A stretch of 64,000 bases of DNA from Sphingomonas sp. LY54 (GTDB taxonomy: Bacteria; Pseudomonadota; Alphaproteobacteria; Sphingomonadales; Sphingomonadaceae). The stretch lies in NCBI RefSeq assembly GCF_035594035.1, contig NZ_CP141588.1, positions 1,302,001 to 1,366,000 on the forward strand, read 5' to 3'. This document shows, piece after piece, positions 32,795 to 42,037 of this stretch. Under the pieces are notes generated by a model that worked only from the letters and a program-made list of their open reading frames with translations, was not told the origin of the DNA and made no database searches. The stretch's first letter is position 1. Each line of letters opens with the position of its first letter. The position numbers and the translations under genes are program-made.

Positions 32795-34698
32795 GGACGT
32801 CCCTCCTCGCCCTCGCGCTGCTGCTGGCCGGCTGCTCGAACGCCGCCCCCGAAGGCGACCCCTATGCAAAGGGCGTAGCGGCGCTGGCGGCCGATGACCC
32901 CCGCACGGCCCGGGTTCAGTTCCTCAACGCGATCCAGGCCGATCCGGCCAACGCGGCCGCGCGCGTGATGCAGGCGCGCACCTATCTCGCTTTGGGCGAC
33001 GGCTCCGCCGCCGAGACCGAAATCGCCGAAGCCATCAAGCGCGGCGTTGCGGCCGAGGACGTGGCACACCTCCTCGCCCATGCCCGCTTGCTGCGCGGAG
33101 AGGCGCAGCAGGCGCTGGACGCGCTGCAGCGCGCGCGACCCGAACATGCCGCCGTCACCGCGCGCCTCCGCGCGGAGACACTGCACGCGCTCGGCGACGG
33201 CGGCGCCGGCGCGGCCTTCGACCAGGCCATTGCACTCGCGCCGGACGACGCCATCCTGTGGACCGCCGTCGGCCGCTTCCGCCGCGACAACGGCAATCTC
33301 GCAGGCGCGCTCGAGGCCGCCGACCGGGCGGTCGGGCTCAAGCCGCGACTGGTGGACGCGCTGCTGCTGCGCGGCGCGCTTACCCGCAGTCAATACGGCC
33401 TCGCCGCCGCTCTCCCCTGGTTCAGCCGCGCGGTGGAGGTCGACTCCGCCCATGTGCCGGCTTTGCTCGAGCGCGCTGCCACTTTGGGCGATCTCGGCCG
33501 GACGAACGCGATGCTGGCCGATACGCGCAAGGTCCTCAGCCTCTCGGAAGGCAATGAGCGGGCCTACTACCTCCAGTCGACGCTGGCGGCGCGCGCCGGC
33601 AAGTTCGAACTAGCCCGGTCGCTCTATGCGCGGACCAAAGGCCGGTTCGACGGCGAGCCGGCGGCGATGCTCCTCTCCAGCGCGATCGACTTCCAGACCG
33701 GCAGCATCGAGCAGGCGGCACAAAGACTCGCGCGGCTGATCGACCAGCAACCGGGCAACCGCAAGGCGCGGCGCCTGCTTGCCGCCTCTTATTGGCGGCT
33801 GGGCGATCCGGCCGCGACGGTCGCCGCGCTGCGCCCGATCGTCGACCTGCCCGACGCCGATTCCTATTCGCTCTCGCTGATCGGCATGGCGCTGGCCAAA
33901 CAGGGCGACCGCGATGGCGCCGCCCGCTACCTCGCCCGCGCCGCCCAGCCGCAAAGCCGCAGCCCGACCGCGATCGGCGCGCCGGTGACCTCGGCCGAAC
34001 TCGCCGAGATCCGGGCCTATGCGGCTTCGCATCCCGGCCATGCACCCGCCCAGCTCCGGCTGATCGGCGCGCTGCTTTCCAACGGCATCGGCGACGAGGC
34101 GCTGCAGAGGGCGCTGGCGCTGCAGGCCGCCAATCCCGGCGCGCCCGACGCGCATGTGCTGGTCGGCGACGCGCGCGGCATCGGGGGCGATTTTGCCGGC
34201 GCGGCCGAGGAATATCGCAAGGCCGCCAACCTCGCCTTCACCGAGCCGACGGCGATGCGCCTGATCGAAGCGCTGCAGCGCTCCGCCCAGCCGACCAAGG
34301 CGGCGCAGGTGCTGCAGCTCTTTCTCCAGCAGAACCCGCAGAGCGTGCCGGCGCGGCTGATGCTGGCCACGCGGATGATGGAGACGCGCGACTGGCCAGG
34401 CGCCATCCGCGTCTATGAAGGCCTGCGCCGCAGGCTGGGCGACCGCGACGCGGTGATGCTCAACAATCTCGCCTGGGCCTATTCGGAAGAGGGCGAGCTG
34501 GAGGCCGCGCTGCCGCTGGCGCGCAAGGCCTGGAGCCTGGACAAGGACAACCCGGCCACGGCCGACACTTATGGCTGGCTGCTGGTCAAGAGCGGCCGCG
34601 ACAAGGCGCAGGGACTAGTTCTGCTGGAGCGCGCCGCCCGCGGCGCGCCCACCGACGCCCTCATCCGCCGCCACCTCGAAAAGGCGCGGCGGAGCTGA
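32791..34698 (+). CDS. prsT: PEP-CTERM system TPR-repeat lipoprotein PrsT
   Basis: A 635-residue lipoprotein (lipobox LLAGC, Cys15) made almost wholly of TPR repeats, for example AARVQFLNAIQADPANAAARVM-type helices recurring every 34 residues from 25 to 630. PrsT proteins accompany PrsK/PrsR and the sugar transferase and are thought to scaffold exopolysaccharide export or PEP-CTERM processing; mechanism unproven. The ATG at 32791 overlaps the prsR stop. The operon ends here, facing the convergent protease gene. Confidence 0.9.
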   Translation: MRTSLLALALLLAGCSNAAPEGDPYAKGVAALAADDPRTARVQFLNAIQADPANAAARVMQARTYLALGDGSAAETEIAEAIKRGVAAEDVAHLLAHARLLRGEAQQALDALQRARPEHAAVTARLRAETLHALGDGGAGAAFDQAIALAPDDAILWTAVGRFRRDNGNLAGALEAADRAVGLKPRLVDALLLRGALTRSQYGLAAALPWFSRAVEVDSAHVPALLERAATLGDLGRTNAMLADTRKVLSLSEGNERAYYLQSTLAARAGKFELARSLYARTKGRFDGEPAAMLLSSAIDFQTGSIEQAAQRLARLIDQQPGNRKARRLLAASYWRLGDPAATVAALRPIVDLPDADSYSLSLIGMALAKQGDRDGAARYLARAAQPQSRSPTAIGAPVTSAELAEIRAYAASHPGHAPAQLRLIGALLSNGIGDEALQRALALQAANPGAPDAHVLVGDARGIGGDFAGAAEEYRKAANLAFTEPTAMRLIEALQRSAQPTKAAQVLQLFLQQNPQSVPARLMLATRMMETRDWPGAIRVYEGLRRRLGDRDAVMLNNLAWAYSEEGELEAALPLARKAWSLDKDNPATADTYGWLLVKSGRDKAQGLVLLERAARGAPTDALIRRHLEKARRS

Positions 34699-34708
34699 GG
34701 GACGGTCC

Positions 34709-34734
34709 GTGCGGGCTCCTTAGCGGGCCCGCAC
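34709..34734. terminator. Hairpin at prsT/htrA convergent junction
   Basis: A perfect 8-base-pair stem (GTGCGGGC with GCCCGCAC) spans the junction and overlaps the last codons of the protease gene. No U-tract is visible. Confidence 0.4.
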
Positions 34735-36270
34735 GAGATCGACGCCGACATAGGCCGGCGGCGTGTTGCCGCGACGGATGAGGAGCAGCACCGAGGTGCG
34801 GCCCGCCTTGCGAACCGCTTCGACGGCCTCGGCTGCCTCTTCCGGCGTCGCCACGGCGCGCTGGCTCACCGACAGGATGATGTCGCCGGCGCGGACGCCC
34901 TTCGAGGCGGCATCACTCGACGAATCGACCGACGCGACGACGACGCCGCGGACATTCGTGTCGCTGAGCCGCAGCGAGCGGGCGATTTCGGGCGTGAGCG
35001 TCTGGACGGTCACGCCGAGCGACGCACGCGCCGCTTTCTGGCCGGTGGACTGCTGCTCCGACGGCGTGTCGGTCACTTCCTCTTCCTGCTCGGCGCCGCC
35101 GAGCTTGGCGAGCTCCTGCTCGGTCGGCCGCTCGGCGACCGTGACGGTGACGCGCTGGCGATTGCCGTTGCGGATCAGGTCGACCGGAATGCGCGAGCCG
35201 ACCGGCTGCTGGGCCACCAGCCACGACAAAGTCTGGTCCGGAGTGACCTCGCGGCCCGCGACCGCGACGATGACGTCGCCCTGCTGGATGCCGCCGCGCG
35301 CGGCCGGGCCGCCGGGCGTGACGCCGCGGATCAGTTCGCCGCGGTTGCGCGGGATGCCGAGCGACTTGGCGATTCCCTCGTCGAGCGGCTGCAGGCTGAC
35401 GCCGAGATAGCCGCGCTGGAAGCGCACGCCCTTGCGCAGCGCCTCGATGACCGGGCGGGCCTGCTCCGCCGGAATGGCGAAGCCGATGCCGACATTGCCG
35501 CCGGTCGGCGAAATCAGGGCCGTGTTGATGCCGATCACGTTGCCGTTGACGTCGAACATCGGGCCGCCGCTGTTGCCGGTGTTGATCGACGCGTCGGTCT
35601 GAATGTAGCGGTCATAGGCGCCGGCGCCGATACTGCGGTGCAGGGCCGAGACGATGCCGGCGGTGACGGTGCCGCCGAGGCCGAACGGATTGCCGATCGC
35701 CACCACCCAGTCGCCGACGCGGGTGCGCGTGGAATCACCGAAGCGGACGAACGGCAGGTTGGTCGACTTGATCTTCAGCAAGGCAAGGTCGGAGGCCTCG
35801 TCGCGCCCGACCAGTTCGGCCTCGAACTCGCGGCGGTCGGAGAGCGTGACCGTGATCTCCTCGACGGTCGCGCCGGTCCGCGCCGGCGAGATGACGTGAT
35901 TGTTGGTGACGACATAGCCGTCGGCCGAGATCAGGAAGCCCGATCCGAGCGAGCCGCCGCGCTGCGTGACGGGTTCGTCCTGGCCTTCCGGGACCGGCGC
36001 GCCGAAGCGGCGGAAAAATTCTTCGAAGCCGGGCGGCAGCGTGCGGCCGCGGCTGACCTGGATGCTCTGCTTGGTCGAGATGTTGACCACGGCCGGTGCC
36101 AGCTTGTCAGCCAGGTCGGCGAAGCTCATCGGCGCGCCGGGGCGCGGGGTGGCCGCAGCGATCGTGCCAGGCTCGTTCTGGGCGGTCTGGGCGCCGACCG
36201 GGCCGACCGCCAGGGTCGCGGCGGTGCCACCGAGAAGCAATGCGGCGGTGAAGCCATAGACGTAACGCAC
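34720..36270 (-). CDS. Do-family serine endoprotease (DegP/HtrA)
   Basis: A 516-residue periplasmic protease/chaperone. Signal peptide 1-28 (ending VGAQ-T); trypsin-like domain with H125 (TNNHVI), D161 (SDLALLKI) and S234 (TGNSGGP); two PDZ domains (about 290-380 and 415-510). A linker of about 30 residues between the PDZ domains is rich in Glu, Gln and Thr. It should degrade or refold damaged envelope proteins, and it stands next to hflC-hflK, another membrane quality-control pair on the same strand, with 119 bases between. Confidence 0.93.
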   Translation of the reverse strand: MRYVYGFTAALLLGGTAATLAVGPVGAQTAQNEPGTIAAATPRPGAPMSFADLADKLAPAVVNISTKQSIQVSRGRTLPPGFEEFFRRFGAPVPEGQDEPVTQRGGSLGSGFLISADGYVVTNNHVISPARTGATVEEITVTLSDRREFEAELVGRDEASDLALLKIKSTNLPFVRFGDSTRTRVGDWVVAIGNPFGLGGTVTAGIVSALHRSIGAGAYDRYIQTDASINTGNSGGPMFDVNGNVIGINTALISPTGGNVGIGFAIPAEQARPVIEALRKGVRFQRGYLGVSLQPLDEGIAKSLGIPRNRGELIRGVTPGGPAARGGIQQGDVIVAVAGREVTPDQTLSWLVAQQPVGSRIPVDLIRNGNRQRVTVTVAERPTEQELAKLGGAEQEEEVTDTPSEQQSTGQKAARASLGVTVQTLTPEIARSLRLSDTNVRGVVVASVDSSSDAASKGVRAGDIILSVSQRAVATPEEAAEAVEAVRKAGRTSVLLLIRRGNTPPAYVGVDLVRAR

Positions 36271-36389
36271 GATGTCGTTCTCCTCACACTTTTGCGCCCG
36301 GACGGGCGGACCCGAACGGGCCTTAATGTCGCGATTCCAAGGCTAGGTAGCGAGGCTGAACGGGGATTGAATGGCCCCGTTCCCTCGCC

Positions 36390-37253
36390 TCAGCGCCGGC
36401 CCTGAAACTCCTTCAGATACTGGTTGCTCGGCGACAGGATGATGCTCGAACGACCCTTCTGCTCGCCGCTGCCGTCCTCGATGAACGTCTGCTCATAGGA
36501 CTGCATGGCGCGGTAGAATTCGTAGAAGTCCGGATCCTTGCCGAACGCCTCGGCATAGGTGTTGGCCGCTTCGGCGTCCGCCTCGGCGCGGATGATCTGC
36601 GCCTGCTTGAGGCCCTGGGCGCGGATCGAGCGCGCTTCCTGCTGACGCGCCGTCTGCATCCGCTGATAGGCGGATTCGAGCGGCGTGCCTTCGGGAAGGT
36701 CAGCGCGCTTGATGCGGACATCGACAATCTCGGCGCCATATTGGGCGGCGACGCGATTGAGCGCGCTCTGGATATTGTCCATCATCTGGCCGCGCTCGGG
36801 GCTGAGCAAGGCCGCGAACGGCCGCTTGCCGAGCTCGTTGCGGAGCGCCGAGCCGAGGATCGGGCGGAGCTGCTCGCTGACCCGCTCTTCGGTCTTCGCC
36901 GAGATGAACATCCGCAGCGGATCGACGATGCGATAGCGCGCGAAGGCGTCGACCTGCAGCCGCAGCTGGTCGGTCGAGAGCACCTGCTGGCGCTCCATGT
37001 CGACGCTGAGGATGCGCTTGTCGATGAAGTGGACTTCCTCGGCGAACGGCCAGCGCGCGATCAGGCCGGCGCCGGTCTGCCCGAAGGGAGCGCCGCCCCG
37101 GTAGGGGTTGATGATGCGGTCCGGCTCGCCGAAGCGGACGATGACCGCCTGCTTGGTTTCCGGGACGACGGCGAGGCTGCTGCCCGCGACGATCAGCAGG
37201 AGGAGGGCGATCACCGCGAGGGCGATCGGGTTGCGGCCGAGACGCTGGATCAT
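36390..37253 (-). CDS. hflC: FtsH protease modulator HflC
   Basis: A 287-residue SPFH/prohibitin-domain protein. One N-terminal helix (about 10-30) anchors it, the SPFH domain spans about 30-210 (VVPETKQAVIVRFGEP, DKRILSVDMERQQVLSTDQ), and the C-terminal region is an Arg/Ala/Glu-rich coiled coil. With HflK it builds a large periplasmic cage around FtsH and controls membrane-protein turnover. The ATG at 37253 overlaps the hflK stop by ATGA. Confidence 0.94.
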   Translation of the reverse strand: MIQRLGRNPIALAVIALLLLIVAGSSLAVVPETKQAVIVRFGEPDRIINPYRGGAPFGQTGAGLIARWPFAEEVHFIDKRILSVDMERQQVLSTDQLRLQVDAFARYRIVDPLRMFISAKTEERVSEQLRPILGSALRNELGKRPFAALLSPERGQMMDNIQSALNRVAAQYGAEIVDVRIKRADLPEGTPLESAYQRMQTARQQEARSIRAQGLKQAQIIRAEADAEAANTYAEAFGKDPDFYEFYRAMQSYEQTFIEDGSGEQKGRSSIILSPSNQYLKEFQGRR

Positions 37254-38362
37254 CGCGCCGCTCCTTCCTGCGTTTGGGGCTGCTGCTGTTGCTGGCGCCG
37301 CGCCACTTCGGGCAGGGCCAGATAGGGCGTCACGCCCGGCGCCTCGATGATCGTCTTGTCCACCTTGGAGAGCACTTTTTCCATCGTCTCGTAATACATG
37401 CGCTTCCGTGTAACCTCAGGCGCGAGCTTATACTCGGCATAGACCTTGTCGAACGCCGTCGCCTCGCCCTGCGCCTTGGCGGTGAGCTGGAGCGCATAGG
37501 CACGGGCGTCGTTCATATAGGACTGGGCCTGCTGCTGGGCCGCCGACACTTCCTTGAAGGCGTCGTTGACCGCGGCCGGCGGATCGGACTGCTTGATCGC
37601 GACGCCCTGGACGCGGACGCCGGCGCCGTAATCGTTGAGCAATTGCTGCATCATCTGCTCGACGCGCTGCTCGACCTCGCTGCGGCCGGCGCCGATAGCG
37701 TCGTCGAGCGAAACACCGGCGACGACGGCGCGCATCGCGCTTTCGGCCACTTCGCGGATTGTTTCTTCGGGGTTGGCGATGCGGAACAGGTAGAGCTCGG
37801 GGTCGCTGATCGTCCAGCGCACCGAATAAGCCAGGTCGATGATGTTCTGGTCGCCGGTCAGGATCAAATTCTCGACGGCGCGGTCGGTCGAGCCGATATC
37901 GATCGTGCGGATCTGCTGGACGTCGACCTTCTGGACGCGATCGATCGGCGCGGGCAGCGAGAAGCCGATGCCGGGCATGAGCGTGCCGCTATAGCTGCCG
38001 AGGCGGGTGATCACCCCTTGCTCCTGCGGGCCGATACGGTGGACGCTGGTAAAGAGCACCCAGAGCAGCAGGAAGATGCCGAGGCCGTAGAGCCAATAGG
38101 GCTTGCCGTCCGTCGCGGGGAAACGGCCGCCGCCGCCACCGCCGAATTTCTCGCGGCTCTTCTTCAGGAACTCGTCGAGCGAGGTGACATTGCCGCCCGC
38201 GCCGGGCCGGCGCTTGCGCGGAGGCTGGCCCCACGGATTGCGCGGTCCGCCGCCGTCGCCGCCGGAGCCGCCGCTTCCGCCAGAGCCGCCGCCCCAGGGG
38301 CCACCGCGGTTCTCATTCAACATGGCGCCGAGCCGCGCGCCCCACCCGAAAATCCTGTTCAT
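37250..38362 (-). CDS. hflK: FtsH protease modulator HflK
   Basis: A 370-residue partner of HflC. The cytoplasmic N-terminus is very Gly-rich (several GGSGG runs within residues 20-45), followed by one helix (about 89-107), an SPFH domain (QEQGVITRLGSYSGTLMPGIGFSLPAP) and a coiled coil, ending in a Gln-rich tail. I chose the ATG at 38362; the frame opens at 38404 and another ATG is at 38323, and none has a strong ribosome site. The start faces the divergent mrp gene across 71 bases that must hold both promoters. Confidence 0.93.
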   Translation of the reverse strand: MNRIFGWGARLGAMLNENRGGPWGGGSGGSGGSGGDGGGPRNPWGQPPRKRRPGAGGNVTSLDEFLKKSREKFGGGGGGRFPATDGKPYWLYGLGIFLLLWVLFTSVHRIGPQEQGVITRLGSYSGTLMPGIGFSLPAPIDRVQKVDVQQIRTIDIGSTDRAVENLILTGDQNIIDLAYSVRWTISDPELYLFRIANPEETIREVAESAMRAVVAGVSLDDAIGAGRSEVEQRVEQMMQQLLNDYGAGVRVQGVAIKQSDPPAAVNDAFKEVSAAQQQAQSYMNDARAYALQLTAKAQGEATAFDKVYAEYKLAPEVTRKRMYYETMEKVLSKVDKTIIEAPGVTPYLALPEVARRQQQQQPQTQEGAAR

Positions 38363-38433
38363 CACGTCTTTATAGGTATGCCCCTCCGGGAAAAACAGTG
38401 CCATCGGCCGACGAAGGTCCTATCCGCGGACGG

Positions 38434-39420
38434 ATGAGCGAAAATAGTGATTCCATTCTCGCGGCGCTCGGACGCGTCCGCGACCCGCGCGGCGGGGATT
38501 TCCTCGCCCGCGTGTCGGCGCCGCGCCTCAAGGACAATATTGCCAGCCTGATCCTCGACGTGACCGGCTTCACCGCCGAGCAGCGCGCCGAAAGCGAGCG
38601 CTCCATCCGCTCCGCTTTGGTCGGCGTGCCCGGCGTCGCGGACGTCCGCGTCGCGATGACAGCCGACAAGGTCGAGCGCGTGCTGATCGCGATCGGCAGC
38701 GGCAAGGGCGGCGTCGGCAAGTCGACCTTGTCGGCCAACCTCGCCGTCGCGCTCGCCCGCATGGGCCACAAGGTGGGGCTGGTCGACGCCGACATTTACG
38801 GCCCGTCGCAGCCGCGCATCATGGGCAATCACGAACGGCCCGAGCTGGCCGACAAGCAGATCGTGCCGGTCGAGGCCTATGGCGTGCGGATGCTGTCGAT
38901 CGGCCAGTTGGTCGAGGCCGGCACCGCTTTGGCGTGGCGCGGGCCGATGATCGCAAGCGCGCTCGGCCAGCTGATGGACGGCGACTGGGGCGATACCGAG
39001 CTGATGATCATCGACCTGCCGCCGGGCACGGGCGACATCCAGCTCTCGCTCATTCAGAAGTACAAGCCGGCCGGCGCGGTGGTCGTGTCCACGCCGCAGG
39101 ACCTGGCGCTGATCGACGCCACCCGCGCGATCGATCTGTTCCGCAAGATGCACGTGCCCGTGCTGGGCCTCGTCGAGAACATGTCGGGCTATGCCTGCCC
39201 GCATTGCGGCGAGATTTCCGATCCGTTCGGCGCAGGCGGCGCCGAGGCGGCGGCGAAGGTGATGGCGATCCCGTTCCTCGGTCGGGTGCCGCTGACGCTG
39301 AACATCCGACGCGCGTCGGATGCGGGTCAGCCTCCTGCCGCCGGCGAAGGCGAGGAAGCCGATGCGTTCCGCGCGATCGCGACGCGATTGATGGAAGAAG
39401 TGAACCGCAAGCCGGCCTGA
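38434..39420 (+). CDS. Mrp/NBP35-family iron-sulfur cluster carrier ATPase
   Basis: A 328-residue P-loop ATPase (ApbC/Mrp). An N-terminal MIP18-like domain (about 1-80) precedes the deviant Walker A GSGKGGVGKST (88-98), and the cluster-binding pair C255-P-H-C258 lies near the C-terminus. It is thought to receive and hand over 4Fe-4S clusters. The ATG at 38434 gives MSENSDSILAAL, a normal start; the frame opens 12 codons earlier. It may supply clusters to enzymes such as MutY in this window. Confidence 0.92.
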   Translation: MSENSDSILAALGRVRDPRGGDFLARVSAPRLKDNIASLILDVTGFTAEQRAESERSIRSALVGVPGVADVRVAMTADKVERVLIAIGSGKGGVGKSTLSANLAVALARMGHKVGLVDADIYGPSQPRIMGNHERPELADKQIVPVEAYGVRMLSIGQLVEAGTALAWRGPMIASALGQLMDGDWGDTELMIIDLPPGTGDIQLSLIQKYKPAGAVVVSTPQDLALIDATRAIDLFRKMHVPVLGLVENMSGYACPHCGEISDPFGAGGAEAAAKVMAIPFLGRVPLTLNIRRASDAGQPPAAGEGEEADAFRAIATRLMEEVNRKPA

Positions 39421-39461
39421 GCATTGTCCTGTCATCCCGGCGAGGCCCAGAAGGAGACATC

Positions 39462-39896
39462 ATGCCCCTCACCAGCGACCAGGACATTGCCGACCTGCTG
39501 AGCCACACCCGCACGATCGCGATGATCGGCGCTTCGGACCGGCCGGACCGGCCGAGCTATGGCGTGATGAAGTTCCTCCAGCAGCACGGCTATCGCGTGC
39601 TGCCGGTCAACCCGCAGATCACCGGCGAGCATGTCCATGGCGAATATGTCTGGCGCGAGCTGAGCCAGATCGGCGAGCCGATCGACCTGGTCGACATCTT
39701 CCGACGCCCGCAGGCCGCGGGCGAGGCGGTGGACGAGGCCATCGCCGCCGGCGCCAAGGCAGTGTGGATGCAGATCGGCGTGATCAACGAGGAAGCGGCA
39801 GCGCGCGCCGAGGCCGCAGGCCTCAAGGTGGTGATGGACCGCTGCCCCAAGATCGAGATACCGCGGCTGGGCGTCGCCCCGGTCGGCGGCTTCTGA
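39462..39896 (+). CDS. CoA-binding protein, YccU family
   Basis: A 144-residue single Rossmann CoA-binding domain. Conserved pieces are TRTIAMIGASDRPDRPSYGVMKFL, GYRVLPVNP and KAVWMQIGVINEEAAARAEAAGLKVVMDRCPKIE-type C-terminal segments. The function of stand-alone members is unknown. ATG 39462 has the strong ribosome site AAGGAG seven bases upstream. The gap to mrp contains a degenerate single copy of the REP-like element (GTCATCCCGGCGAGGCC). Confidence 0.88.
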   Translation: MPLTSDQDIADLLSHTRTIAMIGASDRPDRPSYGVMKFLQQHGYRVLPVNPQITGEHVHGEYVWRELSQIGEPIDLVDIFRRPQAAGEAVDEAIAAGAKAVWMQIGVINEEAAARAEAAGLKVVMDRCPKIEIPRLGVAPVGGF

Positions 39897-39897
39897 G

Positions 39898-40659
39898 CTA
39901 GACGATCGCGAGCGCCCGCGCGCGCAGCCGTTCGACCGCGGCCGCGTAGATCCCCGGGGCCGCGACCAGTACGCCGAACGCCTCGCCGCTCACCGTATTG
40001 AAGGCAAAGGGCTGGCCGAGCGCGTCGCTGACCGTCGCGCCGGCTTCCCCCGCAATCAAGGCGGCGGCGGCGATGTCCCATTCGAAGCCCCAGCGCAAAG
40101 TCGCGACGACGTCGGCCTCGCCCGCCGCGACCATCGCGATGCGCAAAGCGATCGAATTGGGCTTTTCCACCGCGACCAGATCGGCATCGACCGGCCGGAG
40201 CTGGTCGGCCGGCACGCGCGCGCCGACGAACTCGGTGCGATCGCTGGCCTGCAGCCGTGCGCCGTTGCGCCACGCCCCTTTGCCGCGCTCGGCGGTCCAA
40301 TGCTCGCCCCGCTGCGGCGCATCGAGCACGCCGATGACCGGCACCCGATCCTCGACCAGCGCCACCGAGACGCACCAGCCGGGCCGCTGGCGCAGATAAT
40401 CGCGCGTGCCGTCGATCGGATCGACCACCCAGGCACGGCGGCGCTCGTAGCGGTCGGAGGCATCGAGCGTTTCTTCGGAGAGCCAGCCGGCCTCGGGATC
40501 GAGCGCGGTCAGGCGCTCGCGCAGGAAGGCGTCGACCTCGAGATCGATGTCGCAGACCGGGTGGCCGGGGACCTTCTCCCATTGCTGATAAGGCGTTCCG
40601 CACCGCTCTTCCGCGATGCGCCCTGCCTCGCGGACGATCTCTGATACTTTATCAAGCAC
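39898..40659 (-). CDS. Inositol monophosphatase family phosphatase (CysQ-like)
   Basis: A 253-residue Mg/Li-sensitive phosphatase. Motif A WVVDPIDGTRDYL (77-89) gives metal-binding D80 and D83, an upstream acidic site is SEET (61-64), and motif B is FEWDIAAAALIAGEAGA. CysQ-type enzymes hydrolyse 3'-phosphoadenosine 5'-phosphate; inositol monophosphatase and SuhB are the alternatives. The start overlaps the pmbA stop by eight bases. Confidence 0.85.
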   Translation of the reverse strand: MLDKVSEIVREAGRIAEERCGTPYQQWEKVPGHPVCDIDLEVDAFLRERLTALDPEAGWLSEETLDASDRYERRRAWVVDPIDGTRDYLRQRPGWCVSVALVEDRVPVIGVLDAPQRGEHWTAERGKGAWRNGARLQASDRTEFVGARVPADQLRPVDADLVAVEKPNSIALRIAMVAAGEADVVATLRWGFEWDIAAAALIAGEAGATVSDALGQPFAFNTVSGEAFGVLVAAPGIYAAAVERLRARALAIV

Positions 40660-41998
40660 CGGCGACGGTCATTCCCTCGATCCTGATGGTCGGAACATTG
40701 ACCGCCCGGCGATGTTCCAGGTCGCTCGCCGGCACGAGCGCACGAAACATGTCGATCAGGTTGCCGGCGATCGTGATCTCGGCGACCGGCCCGGCGATGC
40801 GGCCGTTCTCGATCAGGAAGCCGGTCGCGCCGCGGCTATAGTCGCCGGTCACCGGATTGACGCCCTGGCCGATCAACTCGGTCACGTAGACGCCGAGGCG
40901 GATGTCGGCGATCAGTTCGTCGACGGTCAGCGTGCCTGGAAGCATGTCGACATTGGTCGCGCTGGCGCCCGGGGTGCCGCCGATGCCGCGGGTGGCATGG
41001 CCGGTCGGCTCGCGCCCGAGCTGCCGCGCCGAAGCGCTGTCGAGCAGCCAGCCGGTCAGCCGGCCGCCGTCGACGAGCTTGCTCGGGCCGGTCGCCACGC
41101 CCTCGCCGTCGAACGGCTTGGAGCGCAGCCCGCGCCGCCGGTGGGGATCGTCGGCGATCGCCACGCCGGGACCGAACACCGGCTTGCCTTCGTGATCGAG
41201 CAGGAAGCTGGTCTTGCGGGTGATGGCCGGACCGGTGATTGCGGCGAGCAAATGGCCGACGAGGCTGGTCCCGACGCGCGGATCATAGACGACCGGCATC
41301 GTGCCGCTCGCCACCTTGCCCGGGTTGAGCCGCGCCATAGCGCGCTGGCCAGCTTTGCGCCCGATCTCTTCCGGACCATCGAGGTCCTCGAGCCAGCGGG
41401 CGCTGTGGGACGCGTAATCGCGCTGCATGGCGCCGCCTTCGCCGGCGATGACGCTCGCCGAGCCGGAATAGCCGCTGGTCCGATAGGCGCGGCAGAAACC
41501 GTGGCTGGTGGCGAGCGCGATCACCGAGCGGCCGGCCGTGACGCCGGCGCCTTCGCTGTTGGTGATTCCGGGCACGGCGCGCGCGGCGTCCTCGATCGCC
41601 AGCGCCATTGCCTTCAATTCGGTCGGCAGCGGATCGCGGCCGTCGTCGCCCTCGACGTCGGCGCCGCCCTCGCGCAGCAGCCGATCCTCGGGGGCGAGGC
41701 CGGAATAATGATCCTCGGGCGCCTCGCGCGCCATCGCCGCCGCGCGCTCGACCAGAGCCGCCAGCGCTTCGGAGGAGAGATCGGAAGAAGACACGCTGGC
41801 CGAGCGCCGGCCGACGAAGAATCGGAGCCCGATATCCTCGCCCTCGGAGCGCTCGACATCCTCGAGCTCCCCGAGCCGGACCTGGACCCCGGTCGACGCG
41901 TCGCCGACATAGAGGACATCGGCGGCATCGGCCCCGGCCTTGCGGGCGGCTTCGATCAGGGCGGCGGCGCGCGCCTCGGCTTCTTGAACGCTGAGCAT
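40652..41998 (-). CDS. pmbA: TldD/PmbA (TldE) family metallopeptidase subunit
   Basis: A 448-residue protein of the TldD/TldE peptidase pair. It lacks the HEXXXH zinc motif, so it is the non-metal-binding TldE (PmbA) partner. Typical segments include ITNSEGAGVTAGRSVIALATSHGF and the C-terminal NPVTGDYSRGATGFLIENG. With TldD, it degrades small unfolded peptides and matures some RiPPs such as microcin B17. tldD is not in the window. It shares a transcript with the downstream phosphatase. Confidence 0.92.
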   Translation of the reverse strand: MLSVQEAEARAAALIEAARKAGADAADVLYVGDASTGVQVRLGELEDVERSEGEDIGLRFFVGRRSASVSSSDLSSEALAALVERAAAMAREAPEDHYSGLAPEDRLLREGGADVEGDDGRDPLPTELKAMALAIEDAARAVPGITNSEGAGVTAGRSVIALATSHGFCRAYRTSGYSGSASVIAGEGGAMQRDYASHSARWLEDLDGPEEIGRKAGQRAMARLNPGKVASGTMPVVYDPRVGTSLVGHLLAAITGPAITRKTSFLLDHEGKPVFGPGVAIADDPHRRRGLRSKPFDGEGVATGPSKLVDGGRLTGWLLDSASARQLGREPTGHATRGIGGTPGASATNVDMLPGTLTVDELIADIRLGVYVTELIGQGVNPVTGDYSRGATGFLIENGRIAGPVAEITIAGNLIDMFRALVPASDLEHRRAVNVPTIRIEGMTVAGA

Positions 41999-42037
41999 GG
42001 ACGCGCGCTTAAGCCCCCAGCCCGCAAATGCAAAGCC

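Noticed and set aside
39430..39447. Another REP element before the CoA-binding gene
   Set aside because: Only a partial, non-palindromic match to the element; kept as a remark, not a feature.
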